A DNA stretch of 64,000 nucleotides from Vespa crabro (taxonomy: Eukaryota > Arthropoda > Insecta > Hymenoptera > Vespidae). The translations under genes and the position numbers were made by a program. Location: assembly GCF_910589235.1 (NCBI RefSeq), contig NW_025813664.1:223176-287175 (forward strand), given 5' to 3'. The notes under the pieces were generated by a model, which did not search any database, had not been told where the DNA came from, and saw nothing but the letters and a program-made list of their open reading frames with translations. Shown here one piece after another: positions 40,258-55,253 of this stretch (the first letter of the stretch is position 1; each line of letters starts with the position of its first letter).

Positions 40258-40591
40258 TTGCATTTCATAAGATCAAACATCTATTTTATATTGGAATCAA
40301 AGTTTTTAACATTCTTTCATATCGTATTTTTCGCTCATATACGCGTATCGTCGAAAAACGAAAACTTGAAATCTCGTTCAATTTCATTGATTTTATATTC
40401 TATCGATGCAGAATAAAGAATATAACAAGAATATAACGTTTTTACTATGTTTAAATACGCGTTTTCATATGATAATTGTCGAAAAACGTAATCGACATAC
40501 GCGAATTTCGGTATATGCGAAGATAAAATCGTGAAATCTTTAATAATACTTGTGCCACAGTTAGAAAAATGTTACCAATCGATTCAGAACA
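40258..40591 (+). repeat. 334-bp unit, fourth copy
   Basis: It carries the same seven-base palindrome-arm loss (surviving arm 40321-40327), with an additional TTCATTGAT near 40385. It lies only one unit after the previous 334-bp unit, consistent with duplication by the exchange inferred at 39917. Confidence 0.88.
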
Positions 40592-43500
40592 TTGCATTTC
40601 ATAAGATCAAACATCTATTTTATATTGGAATCAAAGTTTTTAACATTCTTTCATATCGTATATACGATTTTTCGCTCATATACGCGTATCGTCGAAAAAC
40701 GAAAACTTGAAATCTCGTTCAATTTCAATGATTTTATATTCTATCGATGCAGAATAAAGAATATAACAAGAATATAACGTTTTTACTATGTTTAAATACG
40801 CGTTTTCATATGATAATTGTCGAAAAACGTAATCGACATACGCGAATTTCGGTATATGCGAAGATAAAATCGTGAGATCTTTAATAATACTTGTGCCACA
40901 GTTAGAAAAATGTTACCAATGGATTCAGAACATTGCATTTCATAAGATCAAACATCTATTTTATATTGCAATCAAAGTTTTTAACATTCTTTCATATCGT
41001 ATATACGATTTTTCGCTCATATACGCGTATCGTCGAAAAACGAAAACTTGAAATCTCGTTCAATTTCAATGATTTTATATTCTATCGATGCAGAATAAAG
41101 AATATAACAAGAATATAACGTTTTTACTATGTTTAAATACGCGTTTTCATATGATAATTGTCGAAAAACGTAATCGACATACGCGAATTTCGGTATATGC
41201 GAAGATAAAATCGTGAAATCTTTAATAATACTTGTGCCACAGTTAGAAAAATGTTACCAATCGATTCAGAACATTGCATTTCATAAGATCAAACATCTAT
41301 TTTATATTGGAATCAAAGTTTTTAACATTCTTTCATATCGTATATACGATTTTTCGCTCATATACGCGTATCGTCGAAAAACGAAAACTTGAAATCTCGT
41401 TCAATTTCAATGATTTTATATTCTATCGATGCAGAATAAAGAATATAACAAGAATATAACGTTTTTACTATGTTTAAATACGCGTTTTCATATGATAATT
41501 GTCGAAAAACGTAATCGACATACGCGAATTTCGGTATATGCGAAGATAAAATCGTGAAATCTTTAATAATACTTGTGCCACAGTTAGAAAAATGTTACCA
41601 ATCGATTCAGAACATTGCATTTCATAAGATCAAACATCTATTTTATATTGGAATCAAAGTTTTTAACATTCTTTCATATCGTATATACGATTTTTCGCTC
41701 ATATACGCGTATCGTCGAAAAACGAAAACTTGAAATCTCGTTCAATTTCAATGATTTTATATTCTATCGATGCAGAATAAAGAATATAACAAGAATATAA
41801 CGTTTTTACTATGTTTAAATACGCGTTTTCATATGATAATTGTCGTAAAACGTAATCGACATACGCGAATTTCGGTATATGCGAAGATAAAATCGTGAAA
41901 TCTTTAATAATACTTGTGCCACAGTTAGAAAAATGTTACCAATCGATTCAGAACATTGCATTTCATAAGATCAAACATCTATTTTATATTGGAATCAAAG
42001 TTTTTAACATTCTTTCATATCGTATATACGATTTTTCGCTCATATACGCGTATCGTCGAAAAACGAAAACTTGAAATCTCGTTCAATTTCAATGATTTTA
42101 TATTCTATCGATGCAGAATAAAGAATATAACAAGAATATAACGTTTTTACTATGTTTAAATACGCGTTTTCATATGATAATTGTCGAAAAACGTAATCGA
42201 CATACGCGAATTTCGGTATATGCGAAGATAAAATCGTGAAATCTTTAATAATACTTGTGCCACAGTTAGAAACATGTTACCAATCGATTCAGAACATTGC
42301 ATTTCATAAGATCAAACATCTATTTTATATTGGAATCAAAGTTTTTAACATTCTTTCATATCGTATATACGATTTTTCGCTCATATACGCGTATCGTCGA
42401 AAAACAAAACTTGAAATCTCGTTCAATTTCAATGATTTTATATTCTATCGATGCAGAATAAAGAATATAACAAGAATATAACGTTTTTACTATGTTTAAA
42501 TACGCGTTTTCATATGATAATTGTCGAAAAACGTAATCGACATACGCGAATTTCGGTATATGCGAAGATAAAATCGTGAAATCTTTAATAATACTTGTGC
42601 CACAGTTAGAAAAATGTTACCAATCGATTCAGAACATTGCATTTCATAAGATCAAACATCTATTTTATATTGGAATCAAAGTTTTTAACATTCTTTCATA
42701 TCGTATATACGATTTTTCGCTCATATACGCGTATCGTCGAAAAACGAAAACTTGAAATCTCGTTCAATTTCAATGATTTTATATTCTATCGATGCAGAAT
42801 AATGAATATAACAAGAATATAACGTTTTTACTATGTTTAAATACGAGTTTTCATATGATAATTGTCGAAAAACGTAATCGACATACGCGAATTTCGGTAT
42901 ATGCGAAGATAAAATCGTGAAATCTTTAATAATACTTGTGCCACAGTTAGAAAAATGTTACCAATCGATTCAGAACATTGCATTTCATAAGATCAAACAT
43001 CTATTTTATATTGGAATCAAAGTTTTTAACATTCTTTCATATCGTATATACGATTTTTCGCTCATATACGCGTATCGTCGAAAAACGAAAGCTTGAAATC
43101 TCGTTCAATTTCAATGATTTTATATTCTATCGATGCAGAATAAAGAATATAACAAGAATATAACGTTTTTACTATGTTTAAATACGCGTTTTCATATGAT
43201 AATTGTCGAAAAACGTAATCGACATACGCGAATTTCGGTATATGCGAAGATAAAATCGTGAAATCTTTAATAATACTTGTGCCACAGTTAGAAAAAAGTT
43301 ACCAATCGATTCAGAACATTGCATTTCATAAGATCAAACATCTATTTTATATTGGAATCAAAGTTTTTAACATTCTTTCATATCGTATATACGATTTTTC
43401 GCTCATATACGCGTATCGTCGAAAAACGAAAACTTGAAATCTCGTTCAATTTCAATGATTTTATATTCTATCGATGCAGAATAAAGAATATAACAAGAAT

Positions 43501-43659
43501 ATAACGTTTTTACTATGTTTAAATACGCGTTTTCATATGATAATTGTCGAAAAACGTAATCGACATACGCGAATTCCGGTATATGCGAAGATAAAATCGT
43601 GAAATCTTTAATAATACTTGTGCCACAGTTAGAAAAATGTTACCAATCGATTCAGAACA
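40592..43659 (+). repeat. Rearranged copy of the 16.4-21.9 kb region
   Basis: CAATGGATTC near 40919 with ATTGCAATC at 40933 repeats the pair at 16733-16785. From 41615 the series GTCGTAAAAC (41615), a unit ending GAAACATG (41956), a 340-bp unit (42297), class M with ACGAG (42637), GAAAGCTTG with AAAAAAGTT (42978) and AATTCCGG (43319) matches 19813-21857 at a constant offset of 21,802 bp. The TTTTAATACG marker of the original is missing at 43319. GTGAGATCT near 40873 is private. Confidence 0.8.
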
Positions 43660-46387
43660 TTGCATTTCATAAGATCAAACATCTATTTTATATTGGAATC
43701 AAAGTTTTTAACATTCTTTCATATCGTATATACGATTTTTCGCTCATATACGCGTATCGTCGAAAAACGAAAACTTGAAATCTCGTTCAATTTCAATGAT
43801 TTTATATTCTATCGATGCAGAATAAAGAATATAACAAGAATATAACGTTTTTACTATGTTTAAATACGCGTTTTCATATGATAATTGTCGAAAAACGTAA
43901 TCGACATACGCGAATTTCGGTATATGCGAAGATAAAATCGTGAACTCTTTAATAATACTTGTGCCACAGTTAGAAAAATGTTACCAATCGATTCAGAACA
44001 TTGCATTTCATAAGATCAAACATCTATTTTATATTGGAATCAAAGTTTTTAACATTCTTTCATATCGTATATACGATTTTTCGCTCATATACGCGTATCG
44101 TCGAAAAACGAAAACTTGAAATCTCGTTCAATTTCAATGATTTTATATTCTATCGATGCAGAATAAAGAATATAACAAGAATATAACGTTTTTACTATGT
44201 TTAAATACGCGTTTTCATATGATAATTGTCGAAAAACCTAATCGACATACGCGAATTTCGGTATATGCGAAGATAAAATCGTGAAATCTTTAATAATACT
44301 TGTGCCACAGTTAGAAAAATGTTACCAATCGATTCAGAACATTGCATTTCATAAGATCAAACATCTATTTTATATTGGAATCAAAGTTTTTAACATTCTT
44401 TCATATCGTATATACGATTTTTCGCTCATATACGCGTATCGTCGAAAAACGAAAACTTGAAATCTCGTTCAATTTCAATGATTTTATATTCTATCGATGC
44501 AGAATAAAGAATATAACAAGAATATAACGTTTTTACTATGTTTAAATACGCGTTTTCATATGATAATTGTCGTAAAACGTAATCGACATACGCGAATTTC
44601 GGTATATGCGAAGATAAAATCGTGAAATCCTTAATAATACTTGTGCCACAGTTAGAAAAATGTTACCAATCGATTCAGAACATTGCATTTCATAAGATCA
44701 AACATCTATTTTATATTGGAATCAAAGTTTTTAACATTCTTTCATATCGTATATACGATTTTTCGCTCATATACGCGTATCGTCGAAAAACGAAAACTTG
44801 AAATCTCGTTCAATTTCAATGATTTTATATTCTATCGATGCAGAATAAAGAATATAACAAGAATATAACGTTTTTACTATGTTTAAATACGCGTTTTCAT
44901 ATGATAATTGTAGAAAAACGTAATCGACATACGCGAATTTCGGTATATGCGAAGATAAAATCGTGAAATCTTTAATAATACTTGTGCCACAGTTAGAAAA
45001 ATGTTACCAATCGATTCAGAACATTGCATTTCATAAGATCAAACATCTATTTTATATTGGAATCAAAGTTTTTAACATTCTTTCATATCGTATATACGAT
45101 TTTTCGCTCATATACGCGTATCGTCGAAAAACGAAAACTTGAAATCTCGTTCAATTTCAATGATTTTATATTCTATCGATGCAGAATAAAGAATATAACA
45201 AGAATATAACGTTTTTACTATGTTTAAATACGCGTTTTCATATGATAATTGTCGAAAAACGTAATCGACATACGCGAATTTCGGTATATGCGAAGATAAA
45301 ATCGTGAAATCTTTAATAATACTTGTGCCACAGTTAGAAAAATGTTACCAATCGATTCAGAACATTGCATTTCATAAGATCAAACATCTATTTTATATTG
45401 GAATCAAAGTTTTTAACATTCTTTCATATCGTATATACGATTTTTCGCTCATATACGCGTATCGTCGAAAAACGAAAACTTGAAATCTCGTTCAATTTCA
45501 ATGATTTTATATTCTATCGATGCAGAATAAAGAATATAACAAGAATATAACGTTTTTACTATGTTTAAATACGCGTTTTCATATGATAATTGTCGAAAAA
45601 CGTAATCGACATACGCGAATTTCGGTATATGCGAAGATAAAATCGTGAACTCTTTAATAATACTTGTGCCACAGTTAGAAAAATGTTACCAATCGATTCA
45701 GAACATTGCATTTCATAAGATCAAACATCTATTTTATATTGGAATCAAAGTTTTTAACATTCTTTCATATCGTATATACGATTTTTCGCTCATATACGCG
45801 TATCGTCGAAAAACGAAAACTTGAAATCTCGTTCAATTTCAATGATTTTATATTCTATCGATGCAGAATAAAGAATATAACAAGAATATAACGTTTTTAC
45901 TATGTTTAAATACGCGTTTTCATATGATAATTGTCGAAAAACGTTATCGACATACGCGAATTTCGGTATATGCGAAGATAAAATAGTGAACTCTTTAATA
46001 ATACTTGTGCCACAGTTAGAAAAATGTTACCAATCGATTCAGAACATTGCATTTCATAAGATCAAACATCTATTTTATATTGGAATCAAAGTTTTTAACA
46101 TTCTTTCATATCGTATATACGATTTTTCGCTCATATACGCGAATCGTCGAAAAACGAAAACTTGAAATCTCATTCAATTTCAATGATTTTATATTCTATC
46201 GATGCAGAATAAAGAATATAACAAGAATATAACGTTTTTACTATGTTTAAATACGCGTTTTCATATGATAATTGTCGAAAAACGTAATCGACATACGCGA
46301 ATTTCGGTATATGCGAAGATAAAATCGTGAAATCTTTAATAATACTTGTGCCACAGTTAGAAAAATGTTACCAATCGATTCAGAACA
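43660..46387 (+). repeat. Eight-unit block E, copy 1 (2,728 bp)
   Basis: Markers in order are GAACTCTTT (end of 43660), AAACCTA (44001), A (44342), B without GAGAAATG (44683), plain (45024), GAACTCTTT (45365), CGTTATCG plus ATAGTGAACTC (45706), and GCGAATCG plus CTCATTC (46047). All recur at exactly 5,456 bp (16 x 341) in 49116-51843. The T in CGTTATCG and the linked changes remove stop codons, creating an 87-codon frame at 45902-46165 that I do not regard as a gene. Confidence 0.92.
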
Positions 46388-49115
46388 TTGCATTTCATAA
46401 GATAAAACATCTATTTTATATTGGAATCAAAGTTTTTAACATTCTTTCATATCGTATATACGATTTTTCGCTCATATACGCGTATCGTCGAAAAACGAAA
46501 ACTTGAAATCTCGTTCAATTTCAATGATTTTATATTCTATCGATGCAGAATAAAGAATATAACAAGAATATAACGTATTTACTATGTTTAAATACGCGTT
46601 TTCATATGATAATTGTCGAAAAACCTAATCGACATACGCGAATTTCGGTATATGCGAAGATAAAATCGTGAAATCTTTAATAATACTTGTGCCACAGTTA
46701 GAAAAATGTTACCAATCGATTCAGAACATTGCATTTCATAAGATCAAACATCTATTTTATATTGGAATCAAAGTTTTTAACATTCTTTCATATCGTATAT
46801 ACGATTTTTCGCTCATATACGCGTATCGTCGAAAAACGAAAACTTGAAATCTCGTTCAATTTCAATGATTTTATATTCTATCGATGCAGAATAAAGAATA
46901 TAACAAGAATATAACGTTTTTACTATGTTTAAATACGCGTTTTCATATGATAATTGTCGTAAAACGTAATCGACATACGCGAATTTCGGTATATGCGAAG
47001 ATAAAATCGTGAAATCCTTAATAATACTTGTGCCACAGTTAGAAAAATGTTACCAATCGATTCAGAACATTGCATTTCATAAGATCAAACATCTATTTTA
47101 TATTGGAATCAAAGTTTTTAACATTCTTTCATATCGTATATACGATTTTTCGCTCATATACGCGTATCGTCGAAAAACGAAAACTTGAAATCTCGTTCAA
47201 TTTCAATGATTTTATATTCTATCGATGCAGAATAAAGAATATAACAAGAATATAACGTTTTTACTATGTTTAAATACGCGTTTTCATATGATAATTGTAG
47301 AAAAACGTAATCGACATACGCGAATTTCGGTATATGCGAAGATAAAATCGTGAAATCTTTAATAATACTTGTGCCACAGTTAGAAAAATGTTACCAATCG
47401 ATTCAGAACATTGCATTTCATAAGATCAAACATCTATTTTATATTGGAATCAAAGTTTTTAACATTCTTTCATATCGTATATACGATTTTTCGCTCATAT
47501 ACGCGTATCGTCGAAAAACGAAAACTTGAAATCTCGTTCAATTTCAATGATTTTATATTCTATCGATGCAGAATAAAGAATATAACAAGAATATAACGTT
47601 TTTACTATGTTTAAATACGCGTTTTCATATGATAATTGTCGAAAAACGTAATCGACATACGCGAATTTCGGTATATGCGAAGATAAAATCGTGAAATCTT
47701 TAATAATACTTGTGCCACAGTTAGAAAAATGTTACCAATCGATTCAGAACATTGCATTTCATAAGATCAAACATCTATTTTATATTGGAATCAAAGTTTT
47801 TAACATTCTTTCATATCGTATATACGATTTTTCGCTCATATACGCGTATCGTCGAAAAACGAAAACTTGAAATCTCGTTCAATTTCAATGATTTTATATT
47901 CTATCGATGCAGAATAAAGAATATAACAAGAATATAACGTTTTTACTATGTTTAAATACGCGTTTTCATATGATAATTGCCGAAAAACGTAATCGACATA
48001 CGCGAATTTCGGTATATGCGAAGATGAAATCGTAAAATCTTTAATAATACTTGTGCCACAGTTAGAAAAATGTTACCAATCGATTCAGAACATTGCATTT
48101 CATAAGATCAAACATCTATTTTATATTGGAATCAAAGTTTTTAACATTCTTTCATATCGTATATACGATTTTTCGCTCATATACGCGTATCGTCGAAAAA
48201 CGAAAACTTGAAATCTCGTTCAATTTCAATGATTTTATATTCTATCGATGCAGAATAAAGAATATAACAAGAATATAACGTTTTTGCTATGTTTAAATAC
48301 GCGTTTTCATATGATAATTGTCGAAAAACGTAATCGACATACGCGAATTTCGGTATATGCGAAGATAAAATCGTAAAATCATTAATAATACTTGTGCCAC
48401 AGTTAGAAAAATGTTACCAATCGATTCAGAACATTGCATTTCATAAGATCAAACATCTATTTTATATTGGAATCAAAGTTTTTAACATTCTTTCATATCG
48501 TATATACGATTTTTCGCTCATATACGCGTATCGTCGAAAAACGAAAACTTGAAATCTCGTTCAATTTCAATGATTTTATATTCTATCGATGCAGAATAAA
48601 GAATATAACAAGAATATAACGTTTTTGCTATGTTTAAATACGCGTTTTCATATGATAATTGTCGAAAAACGTAATCGACATACGCGAATTTCGGTATATG
48701 CGAAGATAAAATCGTGAAATCTTTAATAATACTTGTGCCACAGTTAGAAAAATGTTACCAATCGATTCAGAACATTGCATTTCATAAGATCAAACATCTA
48801 TTTTATATTGGAATCAAAGTTTTTAACATTCTTTCATATCGTATATACGATTTTTCGCTCATATACGCGTATCGTCGAAAAACGAAAACTTGAAATCTCG
48901 TTCAATTTCAATGATTTTATATTCTATCGATGCAGAATAAAGAATATAACAAGAATATAACGTTTTTACTATGTTTAAATACGCGTTTTCATATGATAAT
49001 TGTCGAAAAACGTAATCGACATACGCGAATTTCGGTATATGCGAAGATAAAATCGTGAAATCTTTAATAATACTTGTGCCACAGTTAGAAAAATGTTACC
49101 AATCGATTCAGAACA
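46388..49115 (+). repeat. Eight-unit block F between two E copies (2,728 bp)
   Basis: GATAAAAC plus ACGTATTTAC plus AAACCTA (46388), A (46729), B without GAGAAATG (47070), plain (47411), C (47752), D1 (48093), D2 (48434) and plain (48775). 46729-48774 matches 33111-35156 in class order, but the following unit is full length rather than 334 bp. Its first unit resembles that at 25268. Confidence 0.88.
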
Positions 49116-51843
49116 TTGCATTTCATAAGATCAAACATCTATTTTATATTGGAATCAAAGTTTTTAACATTCTTTCATATCGTATATACGATTTTTCGCT
49201 CATATACGCGTATCGTCGAAAAACGAAAACTTGAAATCTCGTTCAATTTCAATGATTTTATATTCTATCGATGCAGAATAAAGAATATAACAAGAATATA
49301 ACGTTTTTACTATGTTTAAATACGCGTTTTCATATGATAATTGTCGAAAAACGTAATCGACATACGCGAATTTCGGTATATGCGAAGATAAAATCGTGAA
49401 CTCTTTAATAATACTTGTGCCACAGTTAGAAAAATGTTACCAATCGATTCAGAACATTGCATTTCATAAGATCAAACATCTATTTTATATTGGAATCAAA
49501 GTTTTTAACATTCTTTCATATCGTATATACGATTTTTCGCTCATATACGCGTATCGTCGAAAAACGAAAACTTGAAATCTCGTTCAATTTCAATGATTTT
49601 ATATTCTATCGATGCAGAATAAAGAATATAACAAGAATATAACGTTTTTACTATGTTTAAATACGCGTTTTCATATGATAATTGTCGAAAAACCTAATCG
49701 ACATACGCGAATTTCGGTATATGCGAAGATAAAATCGTGAAATCTTTAATAATACTTGTGCCACAGTTAGAAAAATGTTACCAATCGATTCAGAACATTG
49801 CATTTCATAAGATCAAACATCTATTTTATATTGGAATCAAAGTTTTTAACATTCTTTCATATCGTATATACGATTTTTCGCTCATATACGCGTATCGTCG
49901 AAAAACGAAAACTTGAAATCTCGTTCAATTTCAATGATTTTATATTCTATCGATGCAGAATAAAGAATATAACAAGAATATAACGTTTTTACTATGTTTA
50001 AATACGCGTTTTCATATGATAATTGTCGTAAAACGTAATCGACATACGCGAATTTCGGTATATGCGAAGATAAAATCGTGAAATCCTTAATAATACTTGT
50101 GCCACAGTTAGAAAAATGTTACCAATCGATTCAGAACATTGCATTTCATAAGATCAAACATCTATTTTATATTGGAATCAAAGTTTTTAACATTCTTTCA
50201 TATCGTATATACGATTTTTCGCTCATATACGCGTATCGTCGAAAAACGAAAACTTGAAATCTCGTTCAATTTCAATGATTTTATATTCTATCGATGCAGA
50301 ATAAAGAATATAACAAGAATATAACGTTTTTACTATGTTTAAATACGCGTTTTCATATGATAATTGTAGAAAAACGTAATCGACATACGCGAATTTCGGT
50401 ATATGCGAAGATAAAATCGTGAAATCTTTAATAATACTTGTGCCACAGTTAGAAAAATGTTACCAATCGATTCAGAACATTGCATTTCATAAGATCAAAC
50501 ATCTATTTTATATTGGAATCAAAGTTTTTAACATTCTTTCATATCGTATATACGATTTTTCGCTCATATACGCGTATCGTCGAAAAACGAAAACTTGAAA
50601 TCTCGTTCAATTTCAATGATTTTATATTCTATCGATGCAGAATAAAGAATATAACAAGAATATAACGTTTTTACTATGTTTAAATACGCGTTTTCATATG
50701 ATAATTGTCGAAAAACGTAATCGACATACGCGAATTTCGGTATATGCGAAGATAAAATCGTGAAATCTTTAATAATACTTGTGCCACAGTTAGAAAAATG
50801 TTACCAATCGATTCAGAACATTGCATTTCATAAGATCAAACATCTATTTTATATTGGAATCAAAGTTTTTAACATTCTTTCATATCGTATATACGATTTT
50901 TCGCTCATATACGCGTATCGTCGAAAAACGAAAACTTGAAATCTCGTTCAATTTCAATGATTTTATATTCTATCGATGCAGAATAAAGAATATAACAAGA
51001 ATATAACGTTTTTACTATGTTTAAATACGCGTTTTCATATGATAATTGTCGAAAAACGTAATCGACATACGCGAATTTCGGTATATGCGAAGATAAAATC
51101 GTGAACTCTTTAATAATACTTGTGCCACAGTTAGAAAAATGTTACCAATCGATTCAGAACATTGCATTTCATAAGATCAAACATCTATTTTATATTGGAA
51201 TCAAAGTTTTTAACATTCTTTCATATCGTATATACGATTTTTCGCTCATATACGCGTATCGTCGAAAAACGAAAACTTGAAATCTCGTTCAATTTCAATG
51301 ATTTTATATTCTATCGATGCAGAATAAAGAATATAACAAGAATATAACGTTTTTACTATGTTTAAATACGCGTTTTCATATGATAATTGTCGAAAAACGT
51401 TATCGACATACGCGAATTTCGGTATATGCGAAGATAAAATAGTGAACTCTTTAATAATACTTGTGCCACAGTTAGAAAAATGTTACCAATCGATTCAGAA
51501 CATTGCATTTCATAAGATCAAACATCTATTTTATATTGGAATCAAAGTTTTTAACATTCTTTCATATCGTATATACGATTTTTCGCTCATATACGCGAAT
51601 CGTCGAAAAACGAAAACTTGAAATCTCATTCAATTTCAATGATTTTATATTCTATCGATGCAGAATAAAGAATATAACAAGAATATAACGTTTTTACTAT
51701 GTTTAAATACGCGTTTTCATATGATAATTGTCGAAAAACGTAATCGACATACGCGAATTTCGGTATATGCGAAGATAAAATCGTGAAATCTTTAATAATA
51801 CTTGTGCCACAGTTAGAAAAATGTTACCAATCGATTCAGAACA
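49116..51843 (+). repeat. Eight-unit block E, copy 2 (2,728 bp)
   Basis: This copy has every marker of 43660-46387 in order: GAACTCTTT (49116), AAACCTA (49457), A (49798), B (50139), plain, GAACTCTTT (50821), CGTTATCG plus ATAGTGAACTC (51162), GCGAATCG plus CTCATTC (51503). I see no difference between copies within the eight units. The match ends at 51844, where TTTCTTAAG replaces the block F start. Confidence 0.92.
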
Positions 51844-54800
51844 TTGCATTTCTTAAGATCAAACATCTATTTTATATTGGAATCAAAGTTTTTAACATTC
51901 TTTCATATCGTATATACGATTTTTCGCTCATATACGCGTATCGTCGAAAAACGAAAACTTGAAATCTCGTTCAATTTCAATGATTTTATATTCTATCGAT
52001 GCAGAATAAAGAATATAACAAGAATATAACGTTTTTACTATGTTTAAATACGCGTTTTCATATGATAATTGTCGAAAAACGTAATCGACATACGCGAATT
52101 TCGGTATATGCGAAGATAAAATCGTGAAATCTTTAATAATACTTGTGCCACAGTTAGAAAAATGTTACCAATCGATTCAGAACATTGCATTTCATAAGAT
52201 CAAACATCTATTTTATATTGGAATCAAAGTTTTTAACATTCTTTCATATCGTATATACGATTTTTCGCTCATATACGCGTATCGTCGAAAAACGAAAACT
52301 TGAAATCTCATTCAATTTCAATGATTTTATATTCTATCGATGCAGAATAAAGAATATAACAAGAATATAACGTTTTTACTATGTTTAAATACGCGTTTTC
52401 ATATGATAATTGTCGAAAAACGTAATCGGCATACGCGAATTTCGGTATATGCGAAGATAAAATCGTGAAATCTTTAATAATACTTGTGCCACAGTTAGAA
52501 AAATGTTACCAATCGATTCAGAACATTGCATTTCATAAGATCAAACATCTATTTTATATTGGAATCAAAGTTTTTAACATTCTTTCATATCGTATATACG
52601 ATTTTTCGCTCATATACGCGTATCGTCGAAAAACGAAAACTTGAAATCTCGTTCAATTTCAATGATTTTATATTCTATCGATGCAGAATAAAGAATATAA
52701 CAAGAATATAACGTTTTTACTATGTTTAAATACGCGTTTTCATATGATAATTGTCGAAAAACGTAATCGACATACGCGAATTTCGGTATATGCGAAGATA
52801 AAATCGTGAAATCTTTAATAATACTTGTGCCACAGTTAGAAAAATGTTACCAATCGATTCAGAACATTGCATTTCATAAGATCAAACATCTATTTTATAT
52901 TGGAATCAAAGTTTTTAACATTCTTTCATATCGTATATACGATTTTTCGCTCATATACGCGTATCGCCGAAAAACGAAAACTTGAAATCTCGTTCAATTT
53001 CAATGATTTTATATTCTATCGATGCAGAATAAAGAATATAACAAGAATATAACGTTTTTACTATGTTTAAATACGCGTTTTCATATGATAATTGTCGTAA
53101 AACGTAATCGACATACGCGAATTTCGGTATATGCGAAGATAAAATCGTGAAATCCTTAATAATACTTGTGCCACAGTTAGAAAAATGTTACCAATCGATT
53201 CAGAACATTGCATTTCATAAGATCAAACATCTATTTTATATTGGAATCAAAGTTTTTAACATTCTTTCATATCGTATATACGATTTTTCGCTCATATACG
53301 CGTATCGTCGAAAAACGAAAACTTGAAATCTCGTTCAATTTCAATGATTTTATATTCTATCGATGCAGAATAAAGAATATAACAAGAATATAACGTTTTT
53401 ACTATGTTTAAATACGCGTTTTCATATGATAATTGTCGAAAAACGTAATCGACATACGCGAATTTCGGTATATGCGAAGATAAAATCGTGAAATCTTTAA
53501 TAATACTTGTGCCACAGTTAGAAAAATGTTACCAATCGATTCAGAACATTGCATTTCATAAGATCAAACATCTATTTTATATTGGAATCAAAGTTTTTAA
53601 CATTCTTTCATATCGTATATACGATTTTTCGCTCATATACGCGTATCGTCGAAAAACGAAAACTTGAAATCTCGTTCAATTTCAATGATTTTATATTCTA
53701 TCGATGCAGAATAAAGAATATAACAAGAATATAACGTTTTTACTATGTTTAAATACGCGTTTTCATATGATAATTGTCGAAAAACGTAATCGACATACGC
53801 GAATTTCGGTATATGCGAAGATAAAATCGTGAAATCTTTAATAATACTTGTGCCACAGTTAGAAAAATGTTACCAATCGATTCAGAACATTGCATTTCAT
53901 AAGATCAAACATCTATTTTATATTGGAATCAAAGTTTTTAACATTCTTTCATATCGTATATACGATTTTTCGCTCATATACGCGTATCGTCGAAAAACGA
54001 AAACTTGAAATCTCATTCAATTTAAATGATTTTATATTCTATCGATGCAGAATAAAGAATATAACAAGAATATAACGTTTTTACTATGTTTAAATACGCG
54101 TTTTCATATGATAATTGTCGAAAAACGTAATCGACATACGCGAATTTCGGTATATGCGAAGATAAAATCGTGAAATCTTTAATAATACTTGTGCCACAGT
54201 TAGAAAAATGTTACCAATCGATTCAGAACATTGTATTTCATAAGATCAAACATCTATTTTATATTGGAATCAAAGTTTTTAACATTCTTTCATATCGTAT
54301 ATACGATTTTTCGCTCATATACGCGTATCGTCGAAAAACGAAAACTTGAAATCTCATTCAATTTCAATGATTTTATATTCTATCGATGCAGAATAAAGAA
54401 TATAACAAGAATATAACGTTTTTACTATGTTTAAATACGCGTTTTCATATGATAATTGTCGAAAAACGTAATCGACATACGCGAATTTCGGTATATGCGA
54501 AGATAAAATCGTGAAATCTTTAATAATACTTGTGCCACAGTTAGAAAAATGTTACCAATCGATTCAGAACATTGCATTTCATAAGATCAAACATCTATTT
54601 TATATTGGAATCAAAGTTTTTAACATTCTTTCATATCGTATATACGATTTTTCGCTCATATACGCGTATCGTCGAAAAACGAATACTTGAAATCTCGTTC
54701 AATTTCAATGATTTTATATTCTATCGATGCAGAATAAAGAATATAACAAGAATATAACGTTTTTACTATGTTTAAATACGCGTTTTCATATGATAATTGT

Positions 54801-55253
54801 CGAAAAACGTAATCGACATACGCGAATTTCGGTATATGCGAAGATAAAATCGTAAAATCTTTAATAATACTTGTGCCACAGTTAGAAAAATGTTACCAAT
54901 CGATTCAGAACATTGCATTTCATAAGATCAAACATCTATTTTATATTGGAATCAAAGTTTTTAACATTCTTTCTTATCGTATATACGATTTTTCGCTCAT
55001 ATACGCGTATCGTCGAAAAACGAAAACTTGAAATCTCGTTCAATTTCAATGATTTTATATTCTATCGATGCATAATAAAGAATATAACAAGAATATAACG
55101 TTTTTACTATGTTCAAATACGCGTTTTCATATGATAATTGTCGAATAACGTAATCGACATACGCGAATTTCGGTATATGCGAAGATAAAATCGTGAAATC
55201 TTTAATAATACTTGTGCCACAGTTAGAAAAATGTTACCAATCGATTCAGAACA
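51844..55253 (+). repeat. Ten divergent 341-bp units
   Basis: This stretch has several variants found once: TTTCTTAAG (51844, shared only with 57641), ATCGGCAT (52185), TATCGCCG with class A (52867, not followed by B), TTTAAATGAT (53890), TTGTATTTC (54231), GAATACTTG (54572). CTCATTC occurs in three units. The 54913 unit has four private changes (TTCTTATCG, GCATAATA, GTTCAAAT, CGAATAACG), the most of any unit seen. Confidence 0.9.

Noticed and set aside
45902..46165. 87-codon frames at 45902-46165 and 51358-51621
   Set aside because: They exist only because CGTTATCG and AAAATAGTG changes in block E remove or shift stop codons. The second is a copy of the first by duplication. No domain, signal or composition supports coding.
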